Shown: positions 1 to 11,349, counted from the stretch's first letter. The stretch: 64,000 nt of DNA from Thamnaconus septentrionalis (GCA_009823395.1 CM020514.1:62001-126000); one strand, 5' to 3'. Program-made: numbers and translations. Notes: generated from the sequence alone by a model not told the origin.

Positions 1-418
<418 letters not shown>

Positions 419-461
<43 letters not shown>
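419..461. repeat. (TA)n microsatellite
   Basis: Perfect TA dinucleotide run immediately beside the SINE 5' end. Together with the tract at the window start it suggests that the SINE inserted into, or seeded, an AT array. Confidence 0.97.
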
Positions 462-464
<3 letters not shown>

Positions 465-1616
465 CCACAACATGTGATGAAGATGAAGAATTTTGCAGAG
501 CAATCCAAAAATTAGCTCAGGTCTTCAGGAATCTAATGATCTAACTGAATTAACTGTCAAATAGCTGTGTAGGCAAGGCCAGTGAACAAATAAAGAAAAC
601 ATTTAATTTGTTTATTTTGGAGGGGAAGGTTCAAACAAGAAGAGAACTTTCCTTCCAATATGCTCAAGCCATATCAATCATATTACAATCAGTTGTCACT
701 TATCTATCCATTTTAATAAAATTGAAATCACAATGCAATGGGAACTCAAGAACAATGATTTTTCATTTCACAAAATTTTAACATCATGCAATACATCTAT
801 TTTTAATACAAATATATTACAACAAATTAAAACACAAAAAGAATAACCTATTTTTTTTTTAACAAAATTGAACAGGTGGTGAAAAGTCCAGTGAATTTGT
901 TGTTTATCTGTTAGGGTTACAAAAGACACATTAATTAATATGGTGTAGTTACTGATGACAAATATTCAGCTTAATATTCAATGTACATTTGTATTTACCA
1001 TTAAGAAATTTTCTAATTATGGAGCTGTGGTCAATTGGTCTATATAAGAAAAGAGAGAAATTATAAGCAAAAATATGTTAGGGTTACATGAGTAGATTTT
1101 ATTCTTAAGGCTCAACATTGTGACAATACATGTCGTTCTAATAAATCCACAATAAGGTATTACCATCAAGACATGTCATACTAAAAAAATCTGTAATGTC
1201 ATGAACACAAATTATTTAGTAAGGTGCAGATACATTGTGTCAAATATGTAACGACCTATGTGCTTCTGTTTTCAGCTAATTTGAAGGAGAAGTAGAAAAT
1301 GAGTTTTCGGGGAAAAAACAACTTTTTGCCCAGTTCCCATTGGATGTGTAACAGAGTAAAGTGTAGACAGCTTTTATTTGATGCCCATGTTACTAATTTT
1401 GTCAATGTGATCGATCTGTGCATTTAGAGAGGAAGTTGATCAAAGGAACAAAACTTGAGCATATTTATGTATGTTATATCCGTTAATATCTTGTATCAGA
1501 GTCTGTGAGATGAAATCAACAAAGACAAACATACACACAAACACACATACTGTCAAACAGTACACACACATACAAAATTAAGCACAGAGTGGACTGGCTA
1601 TATGAGTTGGATGTGG

Positions 1617-1713
1617 GCACCTCTCTGCAAAGCAGCGATAGTGCCTTCCCACATGCCTCAGTTGACAATTTGTACAATTCTGTATGAGGCATGTTGTGGT
1701 CTTGGCAGGAGTA
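1617..1713 (-). pseudogene. Truncated first coding exon, paralogue of the exon at 31917
   Basis: On the minus strand the stretch starts after a TTTTCCAG acceptor. It opens a reading frame at 1689 whose residues 5 onward (ELYKLSTEACGKALSLLCRE) are identical to the exon at 31917-32127. After about 25 codons the match ends abruptly where roughly 820 bases present in copy 2 are absent. The downstream coiled-coil-like codons and the splice donor are therefore lost. Codon differences from copy 2 are almost all at third positions. I call it a pseudogene because of the truncation. The product's function is not recognised. Confidence 0.65.
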
Positions 1714-2592
1714 CTGGAAAACAGAAAACTAAAATTATGAAAGTGAATGGTTGGTTGTGATGAATAACATATTTTTGGACATGAACTCAGTCAGAAGTTG
1801 CAGGTCTGCTCTGAGTGACTTCACATCTGGGTCCTCAACACAGGGAAATTTTGCTGGACTTGCCATCTGTGTGAACGTGGTTAATACATGTGATATGATT
1901 TATGTATTGCACTGATTATGATGCCACCTTTTGCGACCGCTTCGATGTTCGGGTTCCTGACTATTTCGTAAAATATGACATTGTGCCGTGTTTGGCAACT
2001 AAAAGACTGAAAAACCCGCTGTGAGACGACTTTTGCCTAACACCTCCCTTCCCCTCAACGAACATTCACAGAGACTTCTTAGCAAACGGTACATTCACCC
2101 TCCCCGCCCACCCCCCCTTTACGAAAGGTTATGGGGACTGGAGTTATGCCGGATTTGAAACTGTAGGAGTTGGTATATACATTGACCATATGAAAACTGA
2201 CACTTGTAGTGGCGTCGCTGTATGGTCGGCGCAACGCAGTAGCGATAACCTAATACATTAAGAACTGGGGAGGAAGTGCGCTCAACCATGACTTTAATAC
2301 AGAGTATGAAAACTCCACACAAGCATAACATAGATAAGAGTAGCAACAGTTAGTCCGAGAAATGCTAAGCACAGTTTTGGATTAAAAAAAAAAAAAGAAG
2401 TTTGGAGCGAAAATGTTCATTAGCTTAACTCCATTGTAGACGGTGTTTCACATGTATTGAGTCACTTTCAAATCAGCATTTCCACCCTCGAAAAGACCTA
2501 GTTTACAAGGAAACACACCGTGACATGTTTTGTGAAAGTAGTTATTTGCTTTATGGTTTGTAAATCCAGTAATGAATTTGTGACGCTCTTAC

Positions 2593-2665
2593 CTTGCAGC
2601 ACTTCTATAATAGTTGTTCATCATGGTGCAGGGAGAAAAGCCTGGGCGATTCCAAGACAATCGCT
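2593..2665 (-). pseudogene. Remnant of a 5' untranslated exon (copy 1)
   Basis: The minus strand reads ..AGAAGTGCTGCAAG followed by GTAAGAGCG, a good splice donor. It matches the equivalent exon end at 32807 in copy 2. The upstream limit is a guess. There is no open frame, so a leader exon is the simplest reading. Confidence 0.35.
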
Positions 2666-2885
2666 TGCAAGTGAGTCAAGAAATAGTTGAATACACTCAA
2701 TACATTAATGTATAAATATTTATATACACACAAAAAATATATTGTTACTATAATGAAATATTTGTTTTCACTTGTTTTTTTTCAGTAAAACTTAAATATC
2801 CCCATTGAATAACCATGTACCCTAAATGACATGAAATGGTTTGTTCCTGAAAAACAAACCTCAAACGATTGTCTGTCTTATGGGA

Positions 2886-3346
2886 CAAATAAATTCCAAA
2901 AGTTTCAAACAAGGTTTAAATCACTTATTGCACAGTACTGCAAATTACAGAGAACGACCTACTTATTACGAGTCTGTGTTGCCATATGGCGACGTAACGA
3001 CGACATTGGACGACAAATTTCACCTTGGCTGACACAGAAGCTGCTGTTGTTCTGTGACTTTTGAAAGCTGAACATGCTTCCGATGTGTGGCCAAGGGTGT
3101 CCCTGCTCCTTCACCACCTCAGGAGCGCAGCCCGGAGTCGCACCACCCATTATCCCGTCTTTTACTTTCTCCAGTCTGTAGAAGTTGTAAGCGCCGGAAG
3201 TTGGCGCTTCGCCGTGTCGTTGATGTTCACGGGGTAAAAAAAAAAAGAAGATGTTTTCAGGTTAGGTTTTGGGAAGGTAGATGGAGTTGCGCTCGTGAGA
3301 CAGCAACCCTGACCTCACCCTGTAACGTTCTGGACAGGAACGAGGA
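2886..3346. other. No recognisable feature
   Basis: Mixed-composition sequence between the paralogous block and the Polinton remnant. Short open frames occur on both strands, but none shows a motif or splice pattern that I recognise. Confidence 0.5.
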
Positions 3347-3547
3347 TTAAATAACCGTGGGCTTCTTTGACGCCGTCTTCGAAACTTTAAAATTTTTCTG
3401 TGTAGGAAAGATTTGATGCGGCAGAGTTTTGATTTGCAATTTATCCCGAGGGATTTTCAATAATATCATATAATTGACGATTAAGCTGATGGTTCTGCTA
3501 AATTTTCCCTGATGAAACACATTCTGCGTCAGCATCATGATGCTCAT
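3347..3547 (-). pseudogene. Polinton-linked short reading frame
   Basis: The minus-strand frame begins with MSIMMLTQNVF. A nearly identical start, MMLTQKVF, occurs on the minus strand at 27200-27240 beside another Polinton-type gene. Two Polinton-associated fragments 23 kb apart sharing this start suggests a conserved element gene or an N-terminal segment next to the polymerase. The rest of the frame is not recognised and may be decayed. Confidence 0.35.
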
Positions 3548-5097
3548 ATTTCTATGATGTCTATACTGAGAAAAGATTGGAGGCTGTCCGTGTCCACGTA
3601 CAGCACGCTCTCAGCCCTCACCCGCTCGAGACAATCGTACAGCTTGAGATGCGCGTGCGCTGTGGTAAAGGCTGCGATAAAGAGGTTATTACTGCGCCCC
3701 GGAGGCACCACACAACCCTCCGTGTAGTCCACTGAATCATGGCTACGTCGTCGTTGAGAAATGAAATGTGTCGCAGTTTGTGCTTACCGGAAAAAACGTA
3801 TCTGAAAAACTGGTCGGGGTCTTTGACGATCGACATCTGAACCAAGTTGGTTTTCTGAGCAAACTTTCCCCACAAACTGTTGAGACAAAGTTTGGCCACC
3901 TGTCTGCGGGCCGGGTTGCATTCAATCTTGTCAGCCTCCAACAAAATGCCCTGATGCTCGCTATAGTCGTCTATGTATTTCTGATGGCTCTCCGGGTCTA
4001 CGGCGTCGGGCGGGTAGCCCGAGGCTTCCTGCTTTCCCTTCAGAAATGTGCGTATGTAGCCCTGGAAAAGGTCGTCGCTCCGATGCTCAAAATGCCACAC
4101 CTCCATAATCTCGCCCACTCTGTAACCTAGTGTAAGAGCCTTGTTAAACTCCACAGTCGCCCACACCCCCGTCAAGGCTCCCTCCGCGTTGCTGTGAACG
4201 CACAAGCTCAGCTGATTATTTTCTTCTGCGCATGTGCGACACAATGTAAACACCAGCTTACCGCAGGGGGTTTTGAACGATTGATTTCAGGATGCCCCAG
4301 CGGGTACTGGCGGTAACAGTTCACAAAGGGGTAGAGAGATGTGAAGTCTACATAATGCACAGATTCAAGGTGGCTCTGCGTGTACCTCAGCCAGAAAGGA
4401 CACGTCCTCCCACCGTACAGGGCATCGCGGGGCTCGAGCGCCTCTGGAACGTGAAAGTCTTTGAGAAAGTGTTGAACTCGCGGGTCTGTTTTCATCATTT
4501 CCGTCCAGTCGTGCTCCCTCATCTCCGTCACTCGCAGGTTGTGCAACGATTTCAACATCTGCATTTTGTATTCGCCTGCGGCGTGCAACTCGCCAAAGGG
4601 GACGCCTCTCAAGGGACACACGTCATCGGGCTGATAGCACAACGTACAACCGTGGAAAAAACACCCCTGAAATTCCCAAGCGCATCCGACACCGTCAATT
4701 TCGGCGTAATCGTCTACATAGTGTAGGGCCCTATTTTCCTCTCTCCCGTGTTTAGCGCATGCTCCATGTGACTTATACCCCCCTTGGCCTTCTCCCACTC
4801 CAACCACTGAATGCTGGCTCGAGAGAATTTCTTGCACTGACGGTTGTAGTTGGTGGGGGAGGGGATGGCCAGAGTGCCCGCTGTCAGAAACTTGGTGCGA
4901 AACACTTTCATGCATGCGGAGGCTATGGTCACGCAACTCAGCAGATCAACGTCGGTGTCTCGAATAAACTGCTCTCTGAACCGCGCGCACCCCTCCCGGA
5001 GGATCTCAACGTCGTTTCTACAATAGCGCAAAGCTTCTTTTTTCACCCCTCCAGATCCACTCAACCCTCCCATCCACACTTCCTTTTCTAAGGTCAC
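3544..5097 (-). pseudogene. Polinton/Maverick protein-primed DNA polymerase B, frameshifted
   Basis: Four overlapping minus-strand frames together cover the C-terminal part of a family B polymerase. In order they show an exonuclease III-type motif (YCRNDVEIL, about 5030), the TIASACMKVFR segment, motif A with DFTSLYP (about 4340), motif B with NSLWGKF (about 3870) and motif C with YVDTDS (about 3590). These motifs define protein-primed polB of Polinton/Maverick elements and adintovirus-like relatives. At least three frame changes (near 4800, 4240 and 3730) interrupt it, and the N-terminal exonuclease region is absent. It is therefore a dead copy. No terminal inverted repeats were found nearby. 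Confidence 0.9.
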
Positions 5098-5367
5098 AGG
5101 TTAAATAGTCAGAAATCTTTATCAACAACCCCCCCCCTCCAGATCCACTTAGCCCCCTCCCCAACACACTCAGCCCCTCCCCTTATTAATCCCCTCATAA
5201 TCCCCTGCCCAGCCCCTCCCCTTCATATTTCCAGGTGCAGGTCAAAGGCCAAGCCATAAATCAGTTTTTGTCATAAGGGTACCCCTATTATTATTAACAA
5301 GCTTTTTTTATGTTTGCTGTGCGGGAGCTGACATTGTTTCATAAAAAAAAAAAAAAAAAGTAAAACA
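5098..5367. other. C-rich stretch without a gene
   Basis: Several imperfect CAGCCCCTCCCC-like units give a strongly C-rich plus strand, followed by an A run at 5342-5359. No coding or structural signal is seen. Confidence 0.5.
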
Positions 5368-5379
5368 ACACCAAATAAT

Positions 5380-5756
5380 TCATTCATTCATTCATCTTCT
5401 ATACCCGCTTATTCCTGTTCAGGGTCACGGGGGTCTGCTGGAGCCTATCCCAGCTGTCTTAGGGCGAAGGCAGGGTACACCCTGGACAAGTCGCCAGTTC
5501 ATCGCAGGGCCACATAGAGACAGACAACCATTCACACTCACATGCACACCTATGGACAATTTAGAATATTCAATTGACCTCACATGCATGTTTTTGGAGT
5601 GTGGGAGGAAGCCGGAGAACCCGGAGAGAACCCACGCAGACACGGGGAGAACATGCAAACTCCACACAGAAAGGTCACAGGTCCGGGCCCCGGAATCGAA
5701 CCCACGACCTTCTTGCTGTGAGGCGGCAGCGCTAACCACTGCGCCACCGTGTCGCC
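5380..5756 (-). mobile_element. Full-length V-SINE with 12-bp target-site duplication
   Basis: On the minus strand the element starts GGCGACACGGTGGCGCAGTG and contains a pol III A box (TGGCGCAGTGG) and B box (GGTTCGATTCC). The conserved V-SINE core follows (TGTGTGGAGTTTGCATGTTC), then a family-specific 3' unit and a (GAAT)n tail. The direct repeat ACACCAAATAAT flanks it at 5368-5379 and 5757-5768, which proves insertion by retrotransposition. This layout is that of the DANA/Mermaid (V-SINE) superfamily described in fish. Confidence 0.93.
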
Positions 5757-5768
5757 ACACCAAATAAT

Positions 5769-6682
5769 GACTTATAGATTAAGTTCAACAAACAACAACA
5801 AAAAGCAACAAGAAAACTCCTGGGGAGACAGTGAGAAGGGGTGAGGGTGTTTGCTCACCTTCTCACATGCATATTGTAACTTCAGCAATATTTTTTGTCT
5901 CTCACCCACATAGATATACAGCATGTTCCAGAGGGGACCCCAGGGAACACTGGATACAAAAAGGCAAAGAAAGGAAAGATAATTCTTCACATTTCAAGTT
6001 TTTAGTTTACAAATGTTAGTTTGCTATTTTCAGTTTAGTTCTCATGTTCATTCATGTTCTGGGTTAAGTTTTAGATACTATATAGTTTCTATATAATATA
6101 CAGATTACTTTAGAGCTTTGTTGTTTATCTATTTTTAAATTACATTTTTTATTAAAATGGGCTCATTGTTGTAATTATATTGCACTCTCGTGGTTTAGTC
6201 ATGTTGTCATTTAGTTAGCCTGGAAAATTGGTCTGCCAAATTTTATCAATGACTTGCTTGCATCAAAATCACTACATGCTTTAAAAATAATTACACTGCT
6301 GTAATTGTTTTACTGTAGGCTACTTAAGGGTTCAAGTTAATGTTTACGATATGATTATTGTCCAAAACACCATCAACTGCTGTTTCTTTTATTATAATTT
6401 TTTTTTTCATCTCAGACCGCATATGAAGTGGGCCAGTCTATCAATAATTCCTGGGCCACAAAGCCCCCTGGTGGCGACTGGTGGCAACATTTTGTAGCCA
6501 CAATGTGGCCCCAAAGTTGCACGTTCAGTCTCTTCTGAGGAGAATTTAAAATGTCCGTTTTTAATCTGTAGCTATCTCATGTGTTTGTTACACCCCTGAT
6601 ATGCTTAAAAAATAAACTAATTAGCTGCAATAATAAGCTGTGGCTGGTGTTTTGTTTTTTGTTTTTTTTTTGGCATTGGAGG
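5769..6682. other. AT-rich interval without a gene
   Basis: Homopolymer runs and short open frames only. A phrase near 6455-6510 (CCTGGTGGCGACTGGTGG) is GC-richer but carries no recognisable motif. Confidence 0.45.
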
Positions 6683-6940
6683 CTGGGAGGCAGGGGCCAC
6701 TGCAGGCATAGTTTCTTTTCTCACAGGGTGATACATGGCAGAAAATGCTATCGGCTCACCACCAGACACACCAGGAGGTACGGCAGGATTGAAGGAAGCT
6801 TGAGATAAATTTGGAGCGGGTCTCGGGCCATGAGAAGTTAAAGGAGCATTCTGCTGAGGAGGGTCGTACCTCTGCAGAGCTGGTGTGACAGCAGGGTGGA
6901 AGTCCTGCTGCCCAGGAAAAGGCTGTAGAGGTTGGCTCAT
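6683..6940 (-). pseudogene. Inverted fragment of a proline-rich Gag-like ORF
   Basis: The minus-strand frame is rich in P, Q and A. Its middle part (RPAPNLSQASFNPAVPPGVS and following) is a near-identical inverted copy of plus-strand sequence at 8807-8958. Similarity is lost sharply on both sides, so only about 150 bp are shared. It is probably a second, rearranged copy of the same retroelement as at 8239-8960. The protein family is not recognised. Confidence 0.5.
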
Positions 6941-7178
6941 TATTCTTGCAGTGGTTGTTTACTGCCTACACCACGGCTGGTAAGACCTTCCTTGCAGGGG
7001 AGTAGCAAGGAAGGTGGAAACTTCATTGAGGAGTTGTTTATTTTTTTGATTTTTTGTTGTTGATACTTTTCCCTGAGATCTCGGGTATTTTATTTTATTT
7101 TATTTTTCTATTCTATTTTTCTTCATCTCAAAATAGACAATTCACATTCGGTCCTGCAAGGATACATTTAATTTCATT

Positions 7179-7553
7179 CATTCATTCATTCATCTTCTAT
7201 ACCCGCTTATTCCTATTCAGGGTCACGGGGGTCTGCTGGAGCCTATCCCAGCTGTCTTAGGGCTAAGACAGGGTACACCCTGGACAAGTCGCCAGTTCAT
7301 CGTGAGGGCCACATAGAGACAAACAACCATTCACACTCACATGCACACCTACGGACAATTTAGAATATTCAATTGACCTCACATGCATGTTTTTGGAGTG
7401 TGGGAGGAAGCCGGAGAACCCGGAGAGAACCCACGCAGACACAGGGAGAACATGCAAACTCCACACAGAAAGGTCACAGGCCCGGCCCCGAATCGAACCC
7501 ACGACCTTCTTGCTGTGAGGCGGCAGCGCTAACCACTGCGCCACCGTGTCGCC
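7179..7553 (-). mobile_element. Full-length V-SINE with 14-bp target-site duplication
   Basis: It has the same architecture as the copy at 5380: tRNA-like head with A and B boxes on the minus strand, V core, 3' unit and GAAT tail. The repeat CATTTAATTTCATT flanks it at 7165-7178 and 7554-7567. Near the B box one G is missing relative to the other copies. Confidence 0.93.
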
Positions 7554-7573
7554 CATTTAATTTCATTGTGAAT

Positions 7574-7574
7574 A

Positions 7575-7605
<31 letters not shown>
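7574..7605. repeat. (ATT)n microsatellite
   Basis: About ten ATT units just downstream of the V-SINE target-site duplication. Confidence 0.95.
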
Positions 7606-7689
7606 GTGAATGTATTCTGTTATTGGAAAGACAGTTGCACACCAGACATCACTGGAACACATTGAATTTATTGGAGAGGAATCATAATT

Positions 7690-8235
7690 GTTTTATGTGT
7701 GTGTGGAAAATCCCTGACCTCCTTGCACCTTCATACTTCCCCCTCCTCTACCTGCATCCATCACGGCCAAGGAGGGCGGAGCTTATGATATAGGAAGCCA
7801 GCTCTAAACTGTCACACCCCTTTCCCCCCCTGAGAACAAAGAAGCTGGCTGGCCGCATGTCAGGAGTCACAGTTGTGTGTACTGAGTCCTTGAAATGTGA
7901 GTTTATGTTATATTTCCGTATTTGGAATCTGATTATGTGCGGCCTGTTTATGTTTTGAGAGTTATTCCTTATTTCAAGAATGTTTGTTTAGAATAGAGGC
8001 CCTGTGTTGAATTGTTACAATATTTACCCTTTATTTTATTTATTTCATCAAAAAAAACAGTACAAACAATACCCTATACAATAAACTATTGGATCATCAC
8101 ATCATCTGCCTCCATCTGACTGTTCTAATAGACAGACCCATTGAGTTGATCACCCCCTGGAACCAGACTGTTTAACTAGCCTTCCATCTGCAAACTAAAT
8201 ATTTTACATGGTCCTTCGAGCCGGATTGGATCAAT
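7690..8235 (+). mobile_element. Possible LTR/leader of a retrotransposon
   Basis: The stretch lies directly upstream of a Gag-like frame. It holds a TATA-like GATATAGGA at 7787, polyadenylation-like AATAAA at 8080 and a leader with CCTTCGAGCCGGATTGG just before the ORF. This arrangement resembles the 5' end of a fish LTR retrotransposon. No second LTR copy was found in the window, so the assignment is an inference. Confidence 0.35.
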
Positions 8236-8238
8236 TCA

Positions 8239-8960
8239 ATGGATAGAGCACGCCAAGACAACCCTATAGACGCCCAGCACGTTCCCCTGAGACCACCAGG
8301 ATATCTGACAGATTACCAGACCTCATTCCCTAGCTTGCCTTCAGGAGCCATCTCCACACCACCTCCACACCCCCAAGCTACTCCCCAACCGCCTCAGCCT
8401 CCTGATGGAGCCAGCCAGATACACACCCCTTCAGCTGAGAGAAGTTTGGCTATGGATGAACAAATTGCACTACCTCTCTCGAACGCCCAGTGCTGCAAAT
8501 GAAAGGCAAAGAAGGGAAGAAGCTGGAAACATGGATATGGCAGTTATGAGAGCAGAAATAGAGCAGATTAAAGGTCTCATTTTGGATTTGGAAAAAGCGG
8601 TTAAGGCCCTGGGGAGAAGGTTGAGAGACAGTCATGTTCTCCTTCCTCCTGTTCATCAGTTTCCTGGATCCTGACCCGGCTGATGAGCCCCCCCACCACC
8701 TGTGAGATACGTCCAAATCCTCCTGCTGTGGTTACAGAATTGCAAGACATGTTATGTGAGCATAACAACCCATTAAATCAGCCTGATAATCCTCCCTCGC
8801 CACCTGGCCCGAGACCCGCCTCCAAATTTATCTCAAGCTTCCTTCAATCCTGCCACCTGCACCTCCTGGTGTGTCTGGTGGTGAGCCGATAGCATTTTCT
8901 GCCATGTATCACCCTGTGAGAAAAGAAACTATGCCTGCAGTGGCCCTGCCTCCCAGCCTC
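8239..8960 (+). pseudogene. Proline-rich Gag-like coding remnant
   Basis: The frame from 8239 gives a proline-rich N-terminus starting MDRARQDNPIDAQHVPLRPP. It then passes into an overlapping frame with a basic/acidic helical stretch (MRAEIEQIKGLILDLEKAVK, 8540-8605) that looks like a short coiled coil. Further proline-rich frames follow. Several frame changes and stops show decay. Proline-rich N-terminus plus coiled coil suggests a retrotransposon structural protein, but I do not recognise the family. Part of it is duplicated in inverted orientation at 6683. Confidence 0.45.
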
Positions 8961-9327
8961 CTCAGCTGGCAATGCCCCCCCCTTCAATGAGCCTCCCAGC
9001 ATCCACATTTGAATTTGTTAATCCTCACAATGTGCAGGCCGCTTGTATGCATCCCCCGACTGCTGTGAACCCTGTTGAACCTCCCTACCCGCGGCCTCAT
9101 GCTCCTTCTCGAATGATTATCAGCTGCCTCCAGCTTTTTCACATCAACCTCCTTACCACTCCAGGCCACTGCAGCTGATCATCACTTGTATCCTAGCGTA
9201 GCCCCTCTCTGAATGTTCAGGGTTAAGATTACACTACCCGACCTTGGTCGGTTTTTCCAAACCCACCGCAGCCATCACTAAGGTCAAGCAGAGTCTCTCA
9301 TGTTGCAGCCCCTCCTTTCCATACTTT

Positions 9328-9427
9328 NNNNNNNNNNNNNNNNNNNNNNNNNNNNNNNNNNNNNNNNNNNNNNNNNNNNNNNNNNNNNNNNNNNNNNNNN
9401 NNNNNNNNNNNNNNNNNNNNNNNNNNN
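9328..9427. other. Assembly gap (100 N)
   Basis: Exactly one hundred N, the conventional placeholder for a scaffold join of unknown size. Order and distance of the flanks should not be trusted. Any reading frame crossing it is an artefact. Confidence 0.99.
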
Positions 9428-10400
9428 TTTGACGCTATCCTGGGCTGTGAAACGAAACCTATGTTCATTAAAAAGTTGTTCAAAACACTTTTTGACTCTG
9501 CCAACATTCTTCCCGGCTAAATTACCTCACCAGAGTATTTTTGAGCAGTTTTTGTCACAAAATGACCTGCTTAAATCGACGAAGAGTTTTCTGCGGGTAA
9601 AAAACAACTGCGTCATCGCCATCGCCAATCCACCGGATCAAGAGGCCTGAACCAACGCCCTTCCGTGGTCGGAGTTTGGTTTTCGGACGCAGCGATGGCT
9701 AGTGCCTCTTCGGTCCTCCTTACGGTGGGGACTGGAACCCCAACCCCAAACCTAACCGGCGAATACCTCCTGTGTCCCGTTTCCTGGATTCCTACCGTCG
9801 GAGATCTTGAGGAGGTTTAAAGATGGCGAAGCAGGCTGCTCCTCTGCTAGTGCATCTCATCACCACAACAGGTACTGTCATGGGCCCCAGACTCTCTCAC
9901 GCCACACTAATGGTCATGAGAACAATGTCACCTATGCAAACACGAGCACACGCTCTTGTGCCGTTAATGATGAGGCAACAGCTCCCCCAGACTGCCTGCA
10001 CCAGATGCAGAGTTTGTAGAACTCTCACAACTATTTTTTAAGATCATTAAACTGTGCCATCATTTGGACAATGTGGCCCCTGCTGGTGATGACAAGATAC
10101 CATTTTTGATCCAAAACATGATGCGCCAACTTTGTGTGATGCTGAAACCTGCATTCCCTGATTTAACAGTCTACTCTGCAATCCAGCACAATGCACATCA
10201 GTGGGGTTTCTTGACTTTAAGAACCCTGGAAGAGCATTATTCTATTATTCTGTCTGAATTTCTTCTCGAGGTGGCCCTGACACCACCCCAAGTCTGATCT
10301 TTTCCCTTTTAGTGGCCACCAGGTGGGCTAAAAGAAACTTTCAAACTTCGTCAGACAACACTGGACAGAGCAAAGAAACTCAATGAAACCCAGACATTAG
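9428..10400 (+). pseudogene. Decayed reading frames after the gap
   Basis: Short open stretches in changing frames include a hydrophobic helix-rich segment at 10064-10297 (DDKIPFLIQNMMRQLCVMLK and following). These frames lead without a clear break into the low-complexity ORF at 10403 and may belong to the same former protein. No catalytic motif is visible, and the product is not recognised. Confidence 0.35.
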
Positions 10401-10402
10401 AA

Positions 10403-10939
10403 ATGGAATCACAGAAAGATTCAGATACAGCTCCTTTGCCTCACCCACCTGCCACTGCTGATCCTCCGGCCTCACCTTCAGTGACAGCTCCTCCGCTTCC
10501 AGCTGACACCTCTCACTCGGAGCCGACGCCCTGTGTGCCTCATCATCCGCCCTCCTCCATCTCCTTGGTTAGGAGCACCAAACAGCGTTGTCCGCCTCCT
10601 AAGGCCTCCACATCCTCTTTGCTGGCACCGCAACTTCCTCAGCGACAGGACCCGCGGTCTCATGACGACCTGATTCCAGGGGATGATGAGCTGCTTTGCT
10701 CACCTGCATCTCAACCACCAAAGTGTCTCGGGGTAAACACTCATTCGCCGCTCAAGTCGAGAAGCGTAGGACAACTAGTTCCTATTGACCCGAGCGATGC
10801 AGATGAAGCAGACATCAATGAAGATGATGACGAAGCTGAGGATGCTGCACCAACATCCACGACAAAATCACACATTCAGAATGAAAAAACAACCCACACA
10901 ACACAAAAAAAACCCCCACAGAAAACACTGATAACATAA
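10403..10939 (+). CDS. Pro/Ser/Thr-rich ORF with acidic tail
   Basis: An open frame of 178 codons starting MESQKDSDTAPLPHPPATAD. The N-terminal two thirds are rich in P, S and T. An acidic run follows (DPSDADEADINEDDDEAEDA, about residues 131-150) and then a K/T-rich end. There is no signal peptide, membrane segment or enzyme motif. The composition suggests a disordered protein such as a retroelement structural or accessory product. Its position after decayed frames and its low complexity mean it could also be a chance ORF. Confidence 0.35.
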   Translation: MESQKDSDTAPLPHPPATADPPASPSVTAPPLPADTSHSEPTPCVPHHPPSSISLVRSTKQRCPPPKASTSSLLAPQLPQRQDPRSHDDLIPGDDELLCSPASQPPKCLGVNTHSPLKSRSVGQLVPIDPSDADEADINEDDDEAEDAAPTSTTKSHIQNEKTTHTTQKKPPQKTLIT

Positions 10940-11349
10940 TTGATTTCAATAATTTCTTCCTTATGGAGACATATTAGACAGGACACATTTTTCAACAATT
11001 GTTTATTCTTATCGTTTGCACGTAATCTGCCACTTTGCTTAGCTCTTACAGGAGGGAGGTACAGTTCCAGTTCCTCTCCGGTCTCGGTGCGATGAACAAC
11101 AGTGTGGGAGGAAAACGCCTCTTCCGCCTCCTCCTACCTGCCAGAAATCACAGCCGTTCAAGCATTTTCATTTTTTCAACACCATGATGTTAGCAATCTT
11201 TTCAGCCCTTAACCTGCCTTATGTTCCCGTTTTGTCTCCTGGGATGTATGACATTGTGTTTTAACCCTACACTATTTCTAATCCTAAACCTAACCATTCC
11301 CTTTGGACACGCCTAAACATGACCATCACCTTATCCTAACTACGTCACC
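10940..11349. other. No recognisable feature
   Basis: Mixed sequence with a short CCTAAACCTAACC-like patch near 11280-11300 that is too short and irregular to be telomeric. No gene is visible. Confidence 0.5.

Larger units (their letters stand above)
467..2885. repeat. Paralogous block, copy 1
   Basis: This stretch aligns in the same orientation with 29173-33105 by eye, from ACAACA..GATGAA at the left to AAACGATTGTCT at the right. Shared landmarks include AATTTTGCAGAGCAATCC, the run ending CAATAAGGTATTACCATC, and the ACACATACTGTCAAACAGTACAC segment. Copy 1 is shorter. It lacks the exon-bearing stretches found at 29950-30380, 30445-30690 and 31210-32030 of copy 2, and it lacks the SINE at 30756. 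It looks like an eroded relative of a minus-strand gene rather than a recent assembly duplication, because substitutions and small indels are frequent. Confidence 0.85.

Noticed and set aside
2119..2346. 75-codon minus-strand frame in block 1
   Set aside because: The corresponding part of block 2 is not open, so there is no sign of conservation.
5425..5763. Minus-strand frame of 112 codons, repeated at 7263 and 35493
   Set aside because: It is the V-SINE read through; the same frame recurs with each SINE copy and has no independent start or context.
9244..9650. Frames crossing the N run
   Set aside because: The N stretch is a gap placeholder, so these frames have no meaning.
11270..11310. 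Interstitial telomere repeat
   Set aside because: Only a few CCTAAACCTAACC-like units, irregular and too short.
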